A stretch of 64,000 bases of DNA from NCBI GenBank assembly GCA_035235625.1, contig CP141143.1:36069178-36133177 (forward strand). Reading direction: 5' to 3'. Positions 1-12,280 of the stretch are shown piece by piece. The notes under the pieces were generated by a model. The model worked only from the letters and a program-made list of their open reading frames with translations, made no database searches and was not told the origin of the DNA. The position numbers and the translations under genes are program-made. Numbering within the stretch: the first letter of the stretch is position 1; every line of letters begins with the position of its first letter. This DNA comes from Saururus chinensis (Eukaryota; Streptophyta; Magnoliopsida; Piperales; Saururaceae).

Positions 1-480
1 AGGATTTAACATGGAAAACCCAAACTCTAGTAAAAAACCACGGCAGCCTTAACCAAGGCTAAATCAATGCACTAATAAGATATAGAACTTACATGACACA
101 AAATAACCAACCAACCTCTAGACTTAACACAAACTCCTTTGTACAATCTTCTCATTTTTATTGTTGGCCTTCAATTCTTCCTCTATGAATACTTGAAGTT
201 TTCCCTCTTAGTATTTTGTTATTCGTCTTCTTCTTTTAGCAACTCAAGCAAAAACATATTCTTTGTTTACCGATTCACCTTTTCAGATTCTTCAACTCCC
301 TTTAAAGAATTCGCTTACAGTCTTCTTTTTTAGTTGTGTAAAAATCTTCTCACTTCAGTTGTGCATTTTTACCTTTTTTAACCTAAATCCATATGAAACC
401 TCCAAAATCATTTTTACAACTTTTCTAAGTGATTTTTCTGAGAATTTGTACTTAATGAACATATTTTTCATCAACATTCT
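1..480. repeat. AT-rich repeat scrap resembling a copia LTR end
   Basis: The first ~50 bases (gatttaac, tggaaaaccc, agtaaaaaacca) match the stretch starting near 21985 in the same orientation, and more weakly the stretch near 3800-3870. The three places look like the same end of a Sirevirus-type LTR. No coding sequence is visible. Short open frames here are low-complexity Phe/Leu/Ser runs. The boundaries are unknown, and the left end is cut by the window. Confidence 0.25.
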
Positions 481-619
481 TTAGTATTTAGTCTTAATCC
501 ATAAAATTATGTTTGCTTCTATTTTTCAAGTCCATCAATTCCAAATCTGACTTGACTACAACTAAATCTAATGAGATTTCAAAGACTAATTACCTATGTG
601 AAGTGTCTAACATAGTTTT

Positions 620-1150
620 GATCAACGAAATAGCCCATTACATTACATATGATACATACATTCTTTCAATTTCGTAGTCAATAGTTGATAGGCTGATTTA
701 TTGTAGTAAAGAGGTAGTAAGAGAACATTCTGAGTGGCGTTGTTTCCCTCATTATATACACTCAATCATCTCAACAAACCAAATAGATAAGAAAAAAATA
801 AAACACATTTTGAACACACAACTGTCGATTATCAACTTTCAACTTTCGACTATCAAGCATTACAAATCAGTAAAAGGAGTCATTGGCTCTAGAGAAGGAG
901 GTCACCAATATTGGAGAAGAAGGAATCTCTAATGACGGAGAAGAAGGAGGCATCCAACTCCGGAGAAGAGATTGGTCATAGATGGTGGATTGCATATCTT
1001 CTAGCAAAGATATTGGTCACCGGTGGTAGACTCTAATTGTCCATCGCCATGGTCTCCTTCTCCGGTGCCGGCTACCTCCTTCCTCTCTAATGCAGGACAA
1101 TTGATACTCAATAGTTGACAATTAAGTGTCGACAGTCAACAATTACAATA
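620..1150. repeat. Dispersed AT-rich repeat, copy 1
   Basis: The part around 650-840 is similar to 28520-28740: both share a run with agtcaatagt/agtcgacaa, a ttattgtag/ttacaataaagg block, an 'agaacattctgagtg'-like block, and an AAATAGATAAGAAAAAAATAAA-like tail in pieces. Copy 1 is flanked by several short inverted motifs built on gtcaaca/tgttgac and tcgac. This suggests a hairpin-type MITE, but its ends cannot be fixed. Confidence 0.35.
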
Positions 1151-3720
1151 ACAATGATTTTTCACAAAAAAAAACTAATATTTTTAATTAAAAAATTGGG
1201 TTCAAATTTTTTTCTACATTGTGGACCTAGACTTTGTACATAAGGTGTTCAATAATTACTTTCATTTTTCTCTAGACTTACAAAAAAAAAATTATATCCT
1301 ATTTGTTGAGCTAGAGACTCAGTCAAACCTATGGCCACACTAGTAGACCCGCCTTGTAAAATTAGTGTTTCTTAACCTAGTACTTTATAAATAGTATATT
1401 CTTTACTATGCATTAATTATGACATAAATCCTCTTATATTAGAATCTAAACTTGAAGATGAACGGAACACGCCTAAGAATACCTTAAATAAACTTTACAA
1501 GGCCGAGATATGATCATTTGAAGTTTGTACTACACTGCACATCCGAACCTATATGAACTTTGAAGTTGGACCCACATAGGCTCATGGGGGGTCACTACCC
1601 AAATTCAACCTAATTGAGACTAAATGACCTTATATATGAATGGTTAGGATTTTCTTAGACTATGGAATGAATTTGTGAGGTAGGACGCTTCCGGGAACCT
1701 CACTGGATAACCTATAATTATGATAAGGTCAAACATAATCTCCTTGATATAGTTGGTTCAAAGGCCTACAAGATCATCTCTTGATCATTTCATAATTCTG
1801 ATAGTTTATGGGTCAACTTCAACATTCAATAAGAGTCCAATAAATTGTCTAGACTCTATTTTCTCTCTCCTGCAAATTTTCTTAAAATCACCAAGATAAT
1901 TTTATTTCATCCGTCCTAACAAACTTTGTCTTCTCACTTGATTTAGTTACTAACCAAACTTATCAAAAGTTCTCTACTAGAATTATCAAAGATTCTATAG
2001 ATTATCTAAGCTATATATCAAATTAAGTGGATAAATATAAGAAAAACAATAGAAAATCCATTATAAGCCTACAAATTCTATAATTTTCCCTAAAACTTCT
2101 CCATCCCTCAACTCATACCTCTCTATATTTGGTTTGTCCCTCTCTCAATTCCCCCTACCCTTTTGAGTTTTTCTTTCTCTAAAAACTTTTCCCTGCTCAA
2201 GATCTCTTTCTCTCTCTTTGATTCACCCTCTTCCAACCTTCTCCTTCAACCATTACTCTTCAATCTTCTTCCTATTTCTCATTTTTATTATTATTCCACT
2301 AGTATTTTTTATAGTTTTCTTTTGTTCATAGGAACCAAGTGCACGAACGCCAATTTCAACTCAATAATCATAGGTAAAGAGACTTGCCTGTGCTTTGTGG
2401 TGGTATGAACATTCTTTATAACAAAAGTTTTTTAGTATTAATTTTTTAATTTTCTTCTTTATTATGTGATTTTCTGAATATATATGATTGTTTTGAGATT
2501 ATTTGGATTCATATATTTCTTGGCATACCTAAATTGGGAAACTCATAACTTAAAAAAAATCCAAAATTTTAAATGTTATTTTATTTGTTTGTATGGACTT
2601 TTGATAATTTTTAGAGTTCGTTGGATAGGTCAAATGTCCAAATTGTCCCTTTGATGGATTTCATAGTTTTACCCCTCATATGACTGATTTTTGGGGTCCC
2701 ATAATTTTCAAAAAAGTATTATCATGTAAATATTATATTTTTAATGTTTCATAAATTTTTGAGTTGCATTCTATTTTCTATGATTGAAATTTTGAAAGGC
2801 TGCTTTTTATGGTATATTTTGTAACTTTTACATATTTTCTTAGTTATGGTGGGATTACAAATAAATTCATTCTAAAGCATATTTATTACTATTTTATGGT
2901 ATAATCATGATTATATGCTGAGTTTGGAAGCATGCTGAAGCATATAAATATTTTTAGTAAATTTTAGCACTACTTGCCATGTATAACCATGATTGTATGT
3001 ATAAGGTTATTTCTTGTGTGTTATTATGAATGTTGCTCGATGATATATTCATATAAAGTATGTGACTATTTACATGAAATTATATAGGGTATGTTATTTA
3101 ATAGTAAATGACTATATGTATGAACATATTGTATGTTTTCACATATGCATTCTTATACTTATATACTACTATATGTCATGATTTATATTAAATATATACA
3201 TTATTCCAAGTCAATGTGAGTTAGACCCTACCATGTGATGAAGTTGGCCTATGTAGACACTAGAGCTACCCTATAGTGCACATGTGTGACGTCAAGGTGA
3301 ATCTATAGGTGGACATGGTATGGGACATGGGCATTTGGTATGGATCTCTTATCATTCGTTCTTTAGTAATTGGTAGTGGGTCATGCCTATGTGGTACTTA
3401 GTGATACTCATGTATTTAATTGGCATGACCATGGCAAGCCTAGGTTAACTAAGTCAATTAGGGCATGATGTCCACTTTAGTTGCTTGGGAAAAGTAAACT
3501 CTAAAGTTTTGTTTTCCAATGGGAATTGAGAATCATTGAGAAACCTAACAAAATCATAAAACTATTGGGTAATAGCCAACAGTATGAAAAAACAAGAGAT
3601 TCTCTTGTTGGCTTGTGAACTATGTATGTGGCATAGAGAAACCGAGAAAAATAAATTACCTCTAAATCACAATTAAGTTATACGATTTATCTTCCCTATT
3701 TAGAAAAAAATAATCACAGA
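1150..3720. other. No gene seen; LTR-like AT-rich sequence
   Basis: About 2.6 kb without a convincing open frame or RNA gene. The style of the 2.6-3.6 kb part (short GC-richer islands in AT-rich DNA, repeated 'tatg' rich motifs) resembles the U3 region of long gypsy LTRs, but I could not find paired ends or a target-site duplication. Confidence 0.4.
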
Positions 3721-4884
3721 TTTTGTTCAAGTTAATGTTCCTTAATCCAATGAGTTCTGTCGAAAACTTTGCAACCAAATCAACAAACAAACACACAAGA
3801 AGTTTTTACATAGAAACTAACCAAGGAAAAACCACAGGACACTCTACCCATATTAACTATGCACTAGGTAAACTTGAGACTACAGAATTAGCCTTTACAA
3901 AGACAAAAGACTCATTTTTCTTCAAACGACTGGTTCTCCACAGCACTCTTGAATTGTGAATGAACCACTCCTTAGTTGTTACCGGCATAGTTTGATATTC
4001 TCCTCTATTTGCTCTTTGATCAAAGTAGATCTTTCATCTCCTCCTTTGAAATAAATATTTTATTCTCTTGATCGTCTCAGCAACAATCTTCACTAAACAC
4101 CATATCTCGCATATTTTTTTGTGCTCTCATCTAACCTTTAATCACCCTTTTTGGTTTAGGTAGAGATGTTCTCATTGTAGATGACAACTCTCTCAAAACT
4201 CCATTAGAGCAAATCCACATAAGTTGTCTAGGTTTTCTAGGTCATCTCTCTTCTCTCCATAATGTTCTAATCCTTTATATAGAATCCCAAGTTCCAAAAG
4301 GAATATGACTCCAACTAGGAATCTAAATCAAACTAAAAAAGTTTAATTTAGGTAACTCATCGCTCAATCGATTGATCATTCCATAGGTCAATTGATCGAT
4401 CTCTCTTAATTTTTATCACAACTCTTTCATCGATCAATCGTTTGAGTTTATGATCGATTGCTAAACTCTTGGCTTCGTTTAACAAAGAGTGTTTTTGGGT
4501 GTCAATCGATCGTTCACATAAGCTATTGATTGCTCTTACAGTTTTTGGATATTCTTCTATAGTTCATTAGCAATTGATCATTCTAACTAGATTTTTTATT
4601 TTTTAATATTCAAACCTCCAATCCTCACCATTCTTTTTACCTAAGGTCTCTTTTATCCTAAAGTGTGTAAATATGATGTGTGTTCTTGTTTTTACCTATC
4701 AAAAACACGGATTTGAGACTTCCTTTCATTCCACCTTTAGAAATCATTCTTCAAACTTAAACTGACTCAAAATGTACATTAATGACATTGTTTTGATTAC
4801 TAAAATGAGCCAATTCCACATGACATAAGGACACTTATGTTCTTAAATTCTACCCTTTTGGTTATTTCGTGACAAAACACAACA
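3720..4884 (-). repeat. Presumed 3' LTR of the Sirevirus-like element
   Basis: On the minus strand a TG-start (TGTTGTGTTTTGTCACG) lies downstream of two purine tracts and opens a stretch without coding capacity, as expected for a 3' LTR. Its middle (about 4370-4580) is full of ATCGATC-type motifs (gatcgatc, caatcgat), a composition seen in some plant copia LTRs. The far end near 3720 is only a guess, because no target-site duplication or 5' partner was found. Confidence 0.4.
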
Positions 4885-4957
4885 ACCCTTCATCTGAAAA
4901 ATAAAAATTACAACTCCGTAGTGAATAATTAGATTTCGATAAATTATCCAATAAAGT

Positions 4958-5243
4958 CTCTCCCCCTTTATCTATATCTCTCTAATCCTATTATGGTGTG
5001 GCCTTTAACCTATAATCAGCATGCACATCACAAACTAGAACATACCCGCATAATACTCTTCTAGGAAACAAGTAAATGCAAAATTTAAATGTTCAAGTAA
5101 GTAAGAGATTAATCAAGTCATAGTCATCTCAAGAAATTTCTCTTTTTATCCATTCAGCCTAGATCTTATTTTCAAACATTTTGTTAGCTTTCTACCATCA
5201 AGATTTAAGGTTATTACTAACCCAAATTTCTCCCCCTTTTTGT
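4958..5243 (-). other. Duplicated polypurine tracts of a Sirevirus
   Basis: Two minus-strand purine runs of the form AAAGGGGGAGA occur about 270 bp apart, just upstream of the presumed 3' LTR. They prime plus-strand DNA synthesis in reverse transcription. More than one such tract near the 3' LTR is a recognised feature of the Sirevirus branch of copia. Confidence 0.5.
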
Positions 5244-6859
5244 CATAAATAGACAAAAGCAAATCTAGATAAAGAAGAAAAAATATTGAGAAAAACCTTA
5301 TAAAATAATTTGAAACCACATTTAGAATCAACTTTTAGGAGAATCAAATGAGAAGTTTATTGAAAACAAAGTGTGTTGTTAATCATATAGCAATATCAAT
5401 TATGAATAACATATTATCCGAGTTTTATAGTAACACACTGTGTATATCCCACATTAGCATAACATAATTTCATTAGTCACTCATTTAAAAAATCAGAATT
5501 TCAAGTTCCAAGCCTCATAATAGGAGAAGATGCAAAAGTGTTTTACTTTAAGACAAAGATTATACCATAATCATTCAAACCAATCATCGGGAGATCAATG
5601 GTTAATATAGTAAAAAATAACTATCATCTTCCACTACTTTTTCAAATAAGTTGGCCGAGTAACTTGGCTCATGCTCACATTCCATTTGATCATTATTTTA
5701 CATTGAATAAGAAAGAGTTACAAGGACTAATACATAACTCTGTTTTTTTTTATCATTCTCTATGCCCTTTGCCTTTCTCAAAATTTTCTTTTTCATTCTT
5801 TTCATAATTTTTTCTTTCAATGGCTATTTCTTAGTTCTCTTAACCTTGCACTATTTCAATTTTTTCATTCTAAATCTTTTCCAGTGTCAAGGAGATGGTA
5901 GCTTTCATACTAAAATAAGATTTCTCATGTAGGAAGCCATCTCCACCATCTATATGACAACTATTAATGACAATGTTTACATCAAGTGTTCATAGTTAAA
6001 CATAAACATATCAAATATCATACATCTTGGAAAGGAATCCAAACCACTCAACTACCTTACACTACCTCATAATATCAAAGTCAACAAGTAAATCAACCAT
6101 ATTAGACATTTAGCTCAATAGATAATCTTAAATTCCCATAGTTAGTACTAAACCTTTTCGTAAATCAACAATGCATAAAGTATTATTATGAATCATAAAA
6201 CTTTACTCAATTGATATTCAAATAGTCCTCTTGACTTAAGATTGTATTCATTATGCATGACATGTTTGACCCATTATGTGCAATATTCCACAATTCAAGT
6301 GTGTTCCATATGATATGTGAGCTATATGATTAGAAATACAAAACTTATTTTTGTTTTTTTGAAAATAAATCAACCAAACACTAATCAAACTAAACCAAAA
6401 TAGACTATCAAAAACATCTAAGAGGAAAAATAGTTTTTGTTTTGTTTGATGTCCCAAAAAGATTTTCATGAAAAACAGGGAATAAAAATCTCCTATGAAA
6501 CTACTCTGGACAAGCAAGTCTAATGACTTTTCTAAGGTTAATGAACCTATTAAAATCTAAAGGTTTTGATAAAATACCAGCCAATTGAAACTTTTAAAAT
6601 ATGTTCTAAGTTAACAATCCGATCTTCAATCAAATCTCTAATTAAATGATGTCTAATATCAATATGTTCTGTACAAGAATGTTGAATAGGATTTTCTAAA
6701 ATTTTAATTGAACTTAGATTATCACAATATAATGTCCTTTTGCCCTAATGTATTCTATAGTCAAATAACATTCTTTTTATCCACATTAATTAAGTACAAC
6801 CACTACTAGCAGCTATATATATTCAACTTCTGTAGTTGATAAAGAAACATAATTTTGTT

Positions 6860-8461
6860 TTTTACCATGCCAAGAAACAAAAAAAAATCCCTATATAAAA
6901 ACATCCACTTGAGACACTCTTCCTATCATCTACATTCCTTGCCCAATTAACATCTAAATATCCAATTAGTTCAATAGTAGTGTCAAATGAAAACCATAAA
7001 CCATATCCTGTATATCTACTCATATATTTTATTATTCTCTTAACAACAATCATGTGGGATTCTTTAGGATCAACTTGATATATAACACATACTCCTACAC
7101 CTAAGCAAATATTTGGGCGACGAGCAGTTAAGTAGAAAAGGCTATCAATCATGCTTCTATACAAAGTTTGTTCAATAGATTTACTTAAAGCATCCTTACT
7201 TAACTTGATAGAAGGATGCATAGGTGTTTTGACATGTTTTGCATCTTTAAATCCAAAGTTCTTCACCAATTCTTTAGCAAACTTTAATTGTGGGATAAAA
7301 ATTCCATAATCAGTTTGTTGTACCTTCCATAATCATTTTAAATTCCTTACTCATCTCTTTTGCAAAAGTTTTGGCAATCTTATCATTTGTAGATCCAAAT
7401 ATGATGTCATTTACTTAGATCTGTATCATCACAACATGCTTTCCATATTTCTTGACAAACAATATCTTGTCAACACCTCCTCTTGTATAACCTTGCTATC
7501 AGATATTGTTTCAGTCTATCATACTATGCTCTTAGAGTTTATTTCAATCCATACAAAGCTTTCTTCAATTTATACACAATCGGGATGATGAGGGTTAATA
7601 AAACTATTAGGTTGTTCGACGTAGACTTCTTCTTTCAAGTTTCAATTAAGAAAAACACTTTTGACATCTATTTGATATACCTTGAATTTTAAATAACAAC
7701 CCATAACGAGAAACAATTTGATAGATTCAACTCTAGCAACATGTGCAAATGTTTCATTAAAATCAATGCCTTCTACCTGTGTGTAGCCTTGAGCAACCAA
7801 TCTTGTTTTTGTTTTTTACCATATTACCTTGTTCATCTGTCTTGTTCTTGTAAATCCTCTTTGTACCTATGATATTGCATTATTATCTCTAGGAACAAGA
7901 TGCCAAACACCATTCCTAGTAAATTGACCTAATTCTACTTGCATTGCATTAATCCAATTTTCATCCTGAAGTGCTTCATCAATTTTTTTTGGTTCAGTGA
8001 GAGACACACAACAAGAAAATTTTTATTTGTTCTTTCAACTGATGTCTTGTTCTCACTCCTTTATTGATGTCACCAATCACATTCGTTTTAGGATGGTCTT
8101 TTTAAATCTAATTAGCTAGCTACTTGACCAGCTTGAACTTGTGGTTCTTGCTCTTGTTCTAGAACTTCAGTTTTATGTATGTGATCATCATGAACATCCA
8201 CCTATTCTTGTTCTTCATGATTTGCATCACTAAACACATTAGTTGAATAATCACAATCATAACAATTATCTACATTTTGTTTTCCTTTCCGATGTTGAAT
8301 GTTTTGATTTTTAAAAAATTGTGTATCACTCACAACCGTATTAAAAGATTCCATGACAGTTTGAGTTCATATGTTAAAAACCATGTATACCCTATTTGTC
8401 AAAGAATATGTAAGGAAAATTTCATCATTACTCTTGCTATCAAATTTTCCTAAGGTTTCCC
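6860..8461 (-). mobile_element. Copia pol, RT/RNase H half of the Sirevirus-like fossil
   Basis: The translated minus strand near 6.86-7.27 kb reads as copia RNase H, with KTPMHPS, LYRSMI, RRPNI, YQVDPKESH, IKYMS and SSGCFYIG in the order expected for the family. Further upstream (7.3-8.46 kb) weaker copia RT and integrase-linker text continues, including LGKF and KSND. It is broken in several places. It ends exactly at the insertion point of the gypsy-type solo LTR, and its continuation lies beyond 20413. It has no function now. Confidence 0.75.
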
Positions 8462-9250
8462 TACATAACCCCATATTTTCTAAAAAAATATTATAAATTT
8501 TATTATATTTTAGTCATCGGTAAATCATCAACACATTGATGGACTTGCTGATGGAACTTGAGAAATTTTCGATGGTAGACTCATTGATGTGTCAACGGAG
8601 CTGTCGATGGTAATTGCATGCATGCAGTTACTCAACAATACAAGGCGATTAATCAGTTTCGGATTTTGTGGGTAATTATTGTAGTATTTAAGGATTAGAA
8701 ATGGAGTGAGAAGGGAAAGAAGGTGTCCAAAGGGGTGTCTAATGACCAGAGAACAGAGTAGTGGATGACTGGGAGTGAGGAACGCCGGAGAATTGGGTGA
8801 GAATCGCGTTTCAAGGTCTGATGGCGTTCTAAACTTACAATCTTCTCAAATTCAAAGAGTTTTGGACTTTCTTCATGATCTTAGTGATTTGTATTGATTA
8901 TATGTCGACTCAAGTGAAGTTAGGTGTTTTTCTGTATTCTGAGTCAATTATTAGTTTTTTGTTATATTAAGGAGTAAAACCATAGTTTGGGTCATTGAAT
9001 TCTTCTTTTTTAAGATATTTTTGAATGTATATATAAATATATATGGTTTTCTGAAACAAAAGAGAGAATTTGGTCATGATTCTGATCATCAGTGAAGTTA
9101 CTGACATATCGGTAGTGACATTGATGAAAGGAAGAAAATGAACAATGCTCATGCATGCATGTGTTGCAATCATGTGGTTTTTGATCATCGATAGTGTGAA
9201 CGAACTTCAATTAGGCATCAGTGGGAATGACACAATAGTATTCTTCCACT

Positions 9251-9600
9251 GTTGGTAGGATTCGACGTGTCGGTAAACTCAATGATGGTTATCGGTGAGG
9301 GTGCCGACCCGTCTGTAAAGTCATCAATAGAGATTTATATCTATGTTGGTGATAGTTGACATGTCGGTGGACTCAGCGATGGTATCATTGAGGGTGACAA
9401 CCTATCAGTGAAGTCACCAATAGAGATTAACTTCTCTATCGGTGACAGTTGATGCATCGGTAAACTCATTGATAATTTTTGGTGTGGGTATCGACTCGTC
9501 CATAAGGTCACCAATGGATTTTGTCGATAAAGTGTTACAAGTCAGTGATCTCACTGATGGTTATTGGCGAGGTCATCGGCCTATCAATGAGTTCATCGGC
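9251..9600. repeat. 93-bp tandem repeat, about 3.7 units
   Basis: Units start near 9251, 9344, 9437 and 9530, marked by tgttggt/atcggtga followed by 'tcggtaaactca' and, 40-50 bp later, 'gtaaagtcatcaatag'. Each unit is itself two related halves of about 46 bp. Degenerate relatives continue upstream around 8510-8620 and 9070-9210. The array lies in the left half of the solo LTR. Confidence 0.7.
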
Positions 9601-9625
9601 CATCACCATCACCACCACCACCACT
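9601..9625. repeat. CCA/CAT trinucleotide tract, Athila target (left part)
   Basis: A run of catcac and accacc units ends in ccact, the left copy of the Athila target-site duplication. The tract resumes on the far side of the element at 19199. The poly-histidine that it encodes in one frame is a by-product of the repeat. Confidence 0.8.
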
Positions 9626-10815
9626 TGTTACGTCCAAACTAAGGCTATGAAGGAGTCTAGTTCAGATTTCTTTTTTTTACTTGTCAACTATAGTAACAAC
9701 GTCGATCCACAGGGAAAGCCTTGTGTGACACAGAAAACTATTATGAAGAGAATAGAATAGAGAAGAAAAGTAAAATAGATAATAAGAGACAATTCAAAGA
9801 GAAAGTGTTAAGGCATAAAAAATGCACTTGTAATAAATCTCTAATGTATACTTTATTCAAATGATAACTCAATTAAGATCAAATGAAAATTTGTCTCAAT
9901 CGAAAAATTAACTTTTAAAGAACTTTAAAATAGAACAATAGTAATTGATTGTTTACTACGTGAAAGTATTAAGTGTATAATTACAGGGAATTATAAGCAT
10001 TCAGCGTGCCTTTCGTCAACGTTGAATTAAATAATTATATAGATTATAAACTCCTTAAATATGAAACATCAATTTAGAATGATAAAGAACTTACTTGAAT
10101 CAAAGTATCTATTAAACATCAAGTACAAGCTTCATTCCTAGCCTTAGCTTGAGAGCTTTAGAAAGCCATTAAAATAAAACTAAAAACAAAAATGCAAAAT
10201 GAGAGAAGGAAATAGGAGAAGAGAGCTCCAAAGAGGAGAGAATGCCCCATCTATCACGTCCACCCCTCTATTTATAGGAAAAGAAAGGGTTGCTTCAAAG
10301 GGGAAAGTCAAATCATATCTCCAGATTTTATCCTGATTGATTGCCTGATTGGACCCATATATCTTCGGAATTTGGAATTTTGTCCTGAAATAATACTTGT
10401 AGCCACGGAAGTCGTCTTTCCATTACCATAAGAATCATATCAATCTGAATTATACATAAAAAGATATGATCGAAATACTAAGGCTGTGTCAATCTATCCG
10501 AATCAACTTCTTTCATAATTTAGTTCTATTCATACAAATTTCAAATCAAATGGGTCCACAAGGTTGTGTTCGACTATTCCATACATGTTTAGACCATTAG
10601 GAGCCCATTCTTGACTTTTAAATAGCTTTGGGTAGTTGGGCTTAACTTCCTCTTCCAGTTGTATCTTGTTGAAGCCTGTTTAGACATGTAAACTCAATTA
10701 AGGTCCACTAACTTATTCAAAACATAAATAGCCCAAATCAGCAATGAATTAACACAAAATAGGATTGCAAATAGAAATTTGACAACATTTTATTAAACAT
10801 TATTTCAGTGCATCA
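9626..10815 (-). repeat. Athila 3' LTR
   Basis: Begins TGTTACGTCC and ends GCATCA on the plus strand. It has the same length as its partner at 18009-19198 and is about 96% identical by hand comparison. A TATA-like box (CCTATAAATAGA on the minus strand) lies at 10267-10278. The purine tract that primes plus-strand synthesis lies immediately upstream on the minus strand (about 10816-10832). Confidence 0.95.
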
Positions 10816-12280
10816 CTTACCCCCAAACCTACTTTTTGCTAGTCCTCGAGCAAAACAAAAATTAAAACAATAGAAAACAAAACTAACTACTCCACTTCCA
10901 CAGGAAATCTCGATTGCATTTACCATATGCAACAAGCCTTTAAACCCCTAGCTTACACTAGTGGACGAGTTGTGTCTCGTGAGGGTTTGCAGTGAATATA
11001 CCCACAAAATTCAAAACTAGAATGTTAAAAGAAAATAAAAATTAAAACCACGTCAAATTTACAAATCAACTCCTCCTAAACATGTAACTTCATTTAGTAA
11101 AATCAATCATGCATAATATAACTTGTCTTCTGAAACAATAATTCATTCTAACAACTTCATATTGGTGGCATGTACTCATACATACATAATAGTTTTAGAA
11201 AAGTAGACATTGCCAAGTAATTATACAATCCCATTCTTATGAATCGAACAACTCAATGTCTCATGTCCACTCAGCAATTTCAATTTTAATACTAAATAGG
11301 CATTGGCATCCATTCATCTTCAAGAGATCATAATAGAGAATCATGCAAAACCTTCCCTTAAAAGTAAAACACCCTAGATAACCTGCCAACTCATTCAAGA
11401 TATAATTGTATAGTGTCCTACTAGAATTTTATACTCATCTCACATGACATGTGTAAGGCTTAGCCTTTTTAGCTTTCTATAAGATCCATGTAACAAGTGT
11501 TAGGCCAGTGACTCCCAATCCAGTTGGCTAAGGGCACTAGGTGTTAAAGCACCCCTCAGGCTTAATAACTTGAACCAAATAGGCTTCAAGGCTATGCATG
11601 TCATAAATTAGTCAACTCTACCTTTTGACTCGAACACCCTATGCTTAGTGAGGCACGTCGAGTCCCCGTCTACTCAATAGAGTGACTTTAATTTTTTTCA
11701 TTCTTTTTTTTCACATTTGTTTGCTTTTTTTTTCTTTTCTTGAGCACATTATACAATCAACTTGAATTATGTTGACAACAAGTCCTCGATTGTTCTACAA
11801 ACCAAGAATAGTGAAGCTCAAAACTCTATCATGATAACATGAATACTACTAGATCATGCCAAAGTTTTACTCTCATAAGAAAATAATTACTTAGATTCAA
11901 TGATATCCACCAAGATGTAAGACCATAATCAAGGGCTCGAATTCTCACTTAGGCAAATGTCTTGCTTTATTTATTTTTTTCAAAATAGGAGCACAAGAAA
12001 CCAATATGAAGTAATCAGAACTCAAAATCATTAAATCTGTCAAGTCATATTCTAAGTAGTTTGATGTCATTAAACAAAATCACATATCTAGAATAAGAAT
12101 CAATGTAAATAACCAAAAACATAAAATAAAATAAATCTAATTAATTTTTTTCAATTTTTCATTTTTTTAAGTAAAACAAAAAAAATATAAAGAAAAATAT
12201 CTTTCTACACCCCCAAACCTAAACTAAACATTGACCTCAATGTAAAATTTTTTTTTTTGTGAAAAATCATGAAAAGAAAA
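10816..12280 (-). other. Athila spacer between integrase and 3' LTR
   Basis: About 1.46 kb with no supportable open frame. Many Athila relatives carry an envelope-like gene here. I see no recognisable signal peptide or transmembrane protein, so either it was never present in this subfamily or it has decayed beyond recognition. Confidence 0.5.

Noticed and set aside
9442-9642. Frame encoding a run of eight histidines, resembling an affinity tag
   Set aside because: Produced by the natural cac/cat triplet tract that continues at 19199; no vector sequence nearby.
10816-12280. Possible envelope-like gene in the Athila 3' spacer
   Set aside because: No supportable frame, signal peptide or membrane segment could be read.
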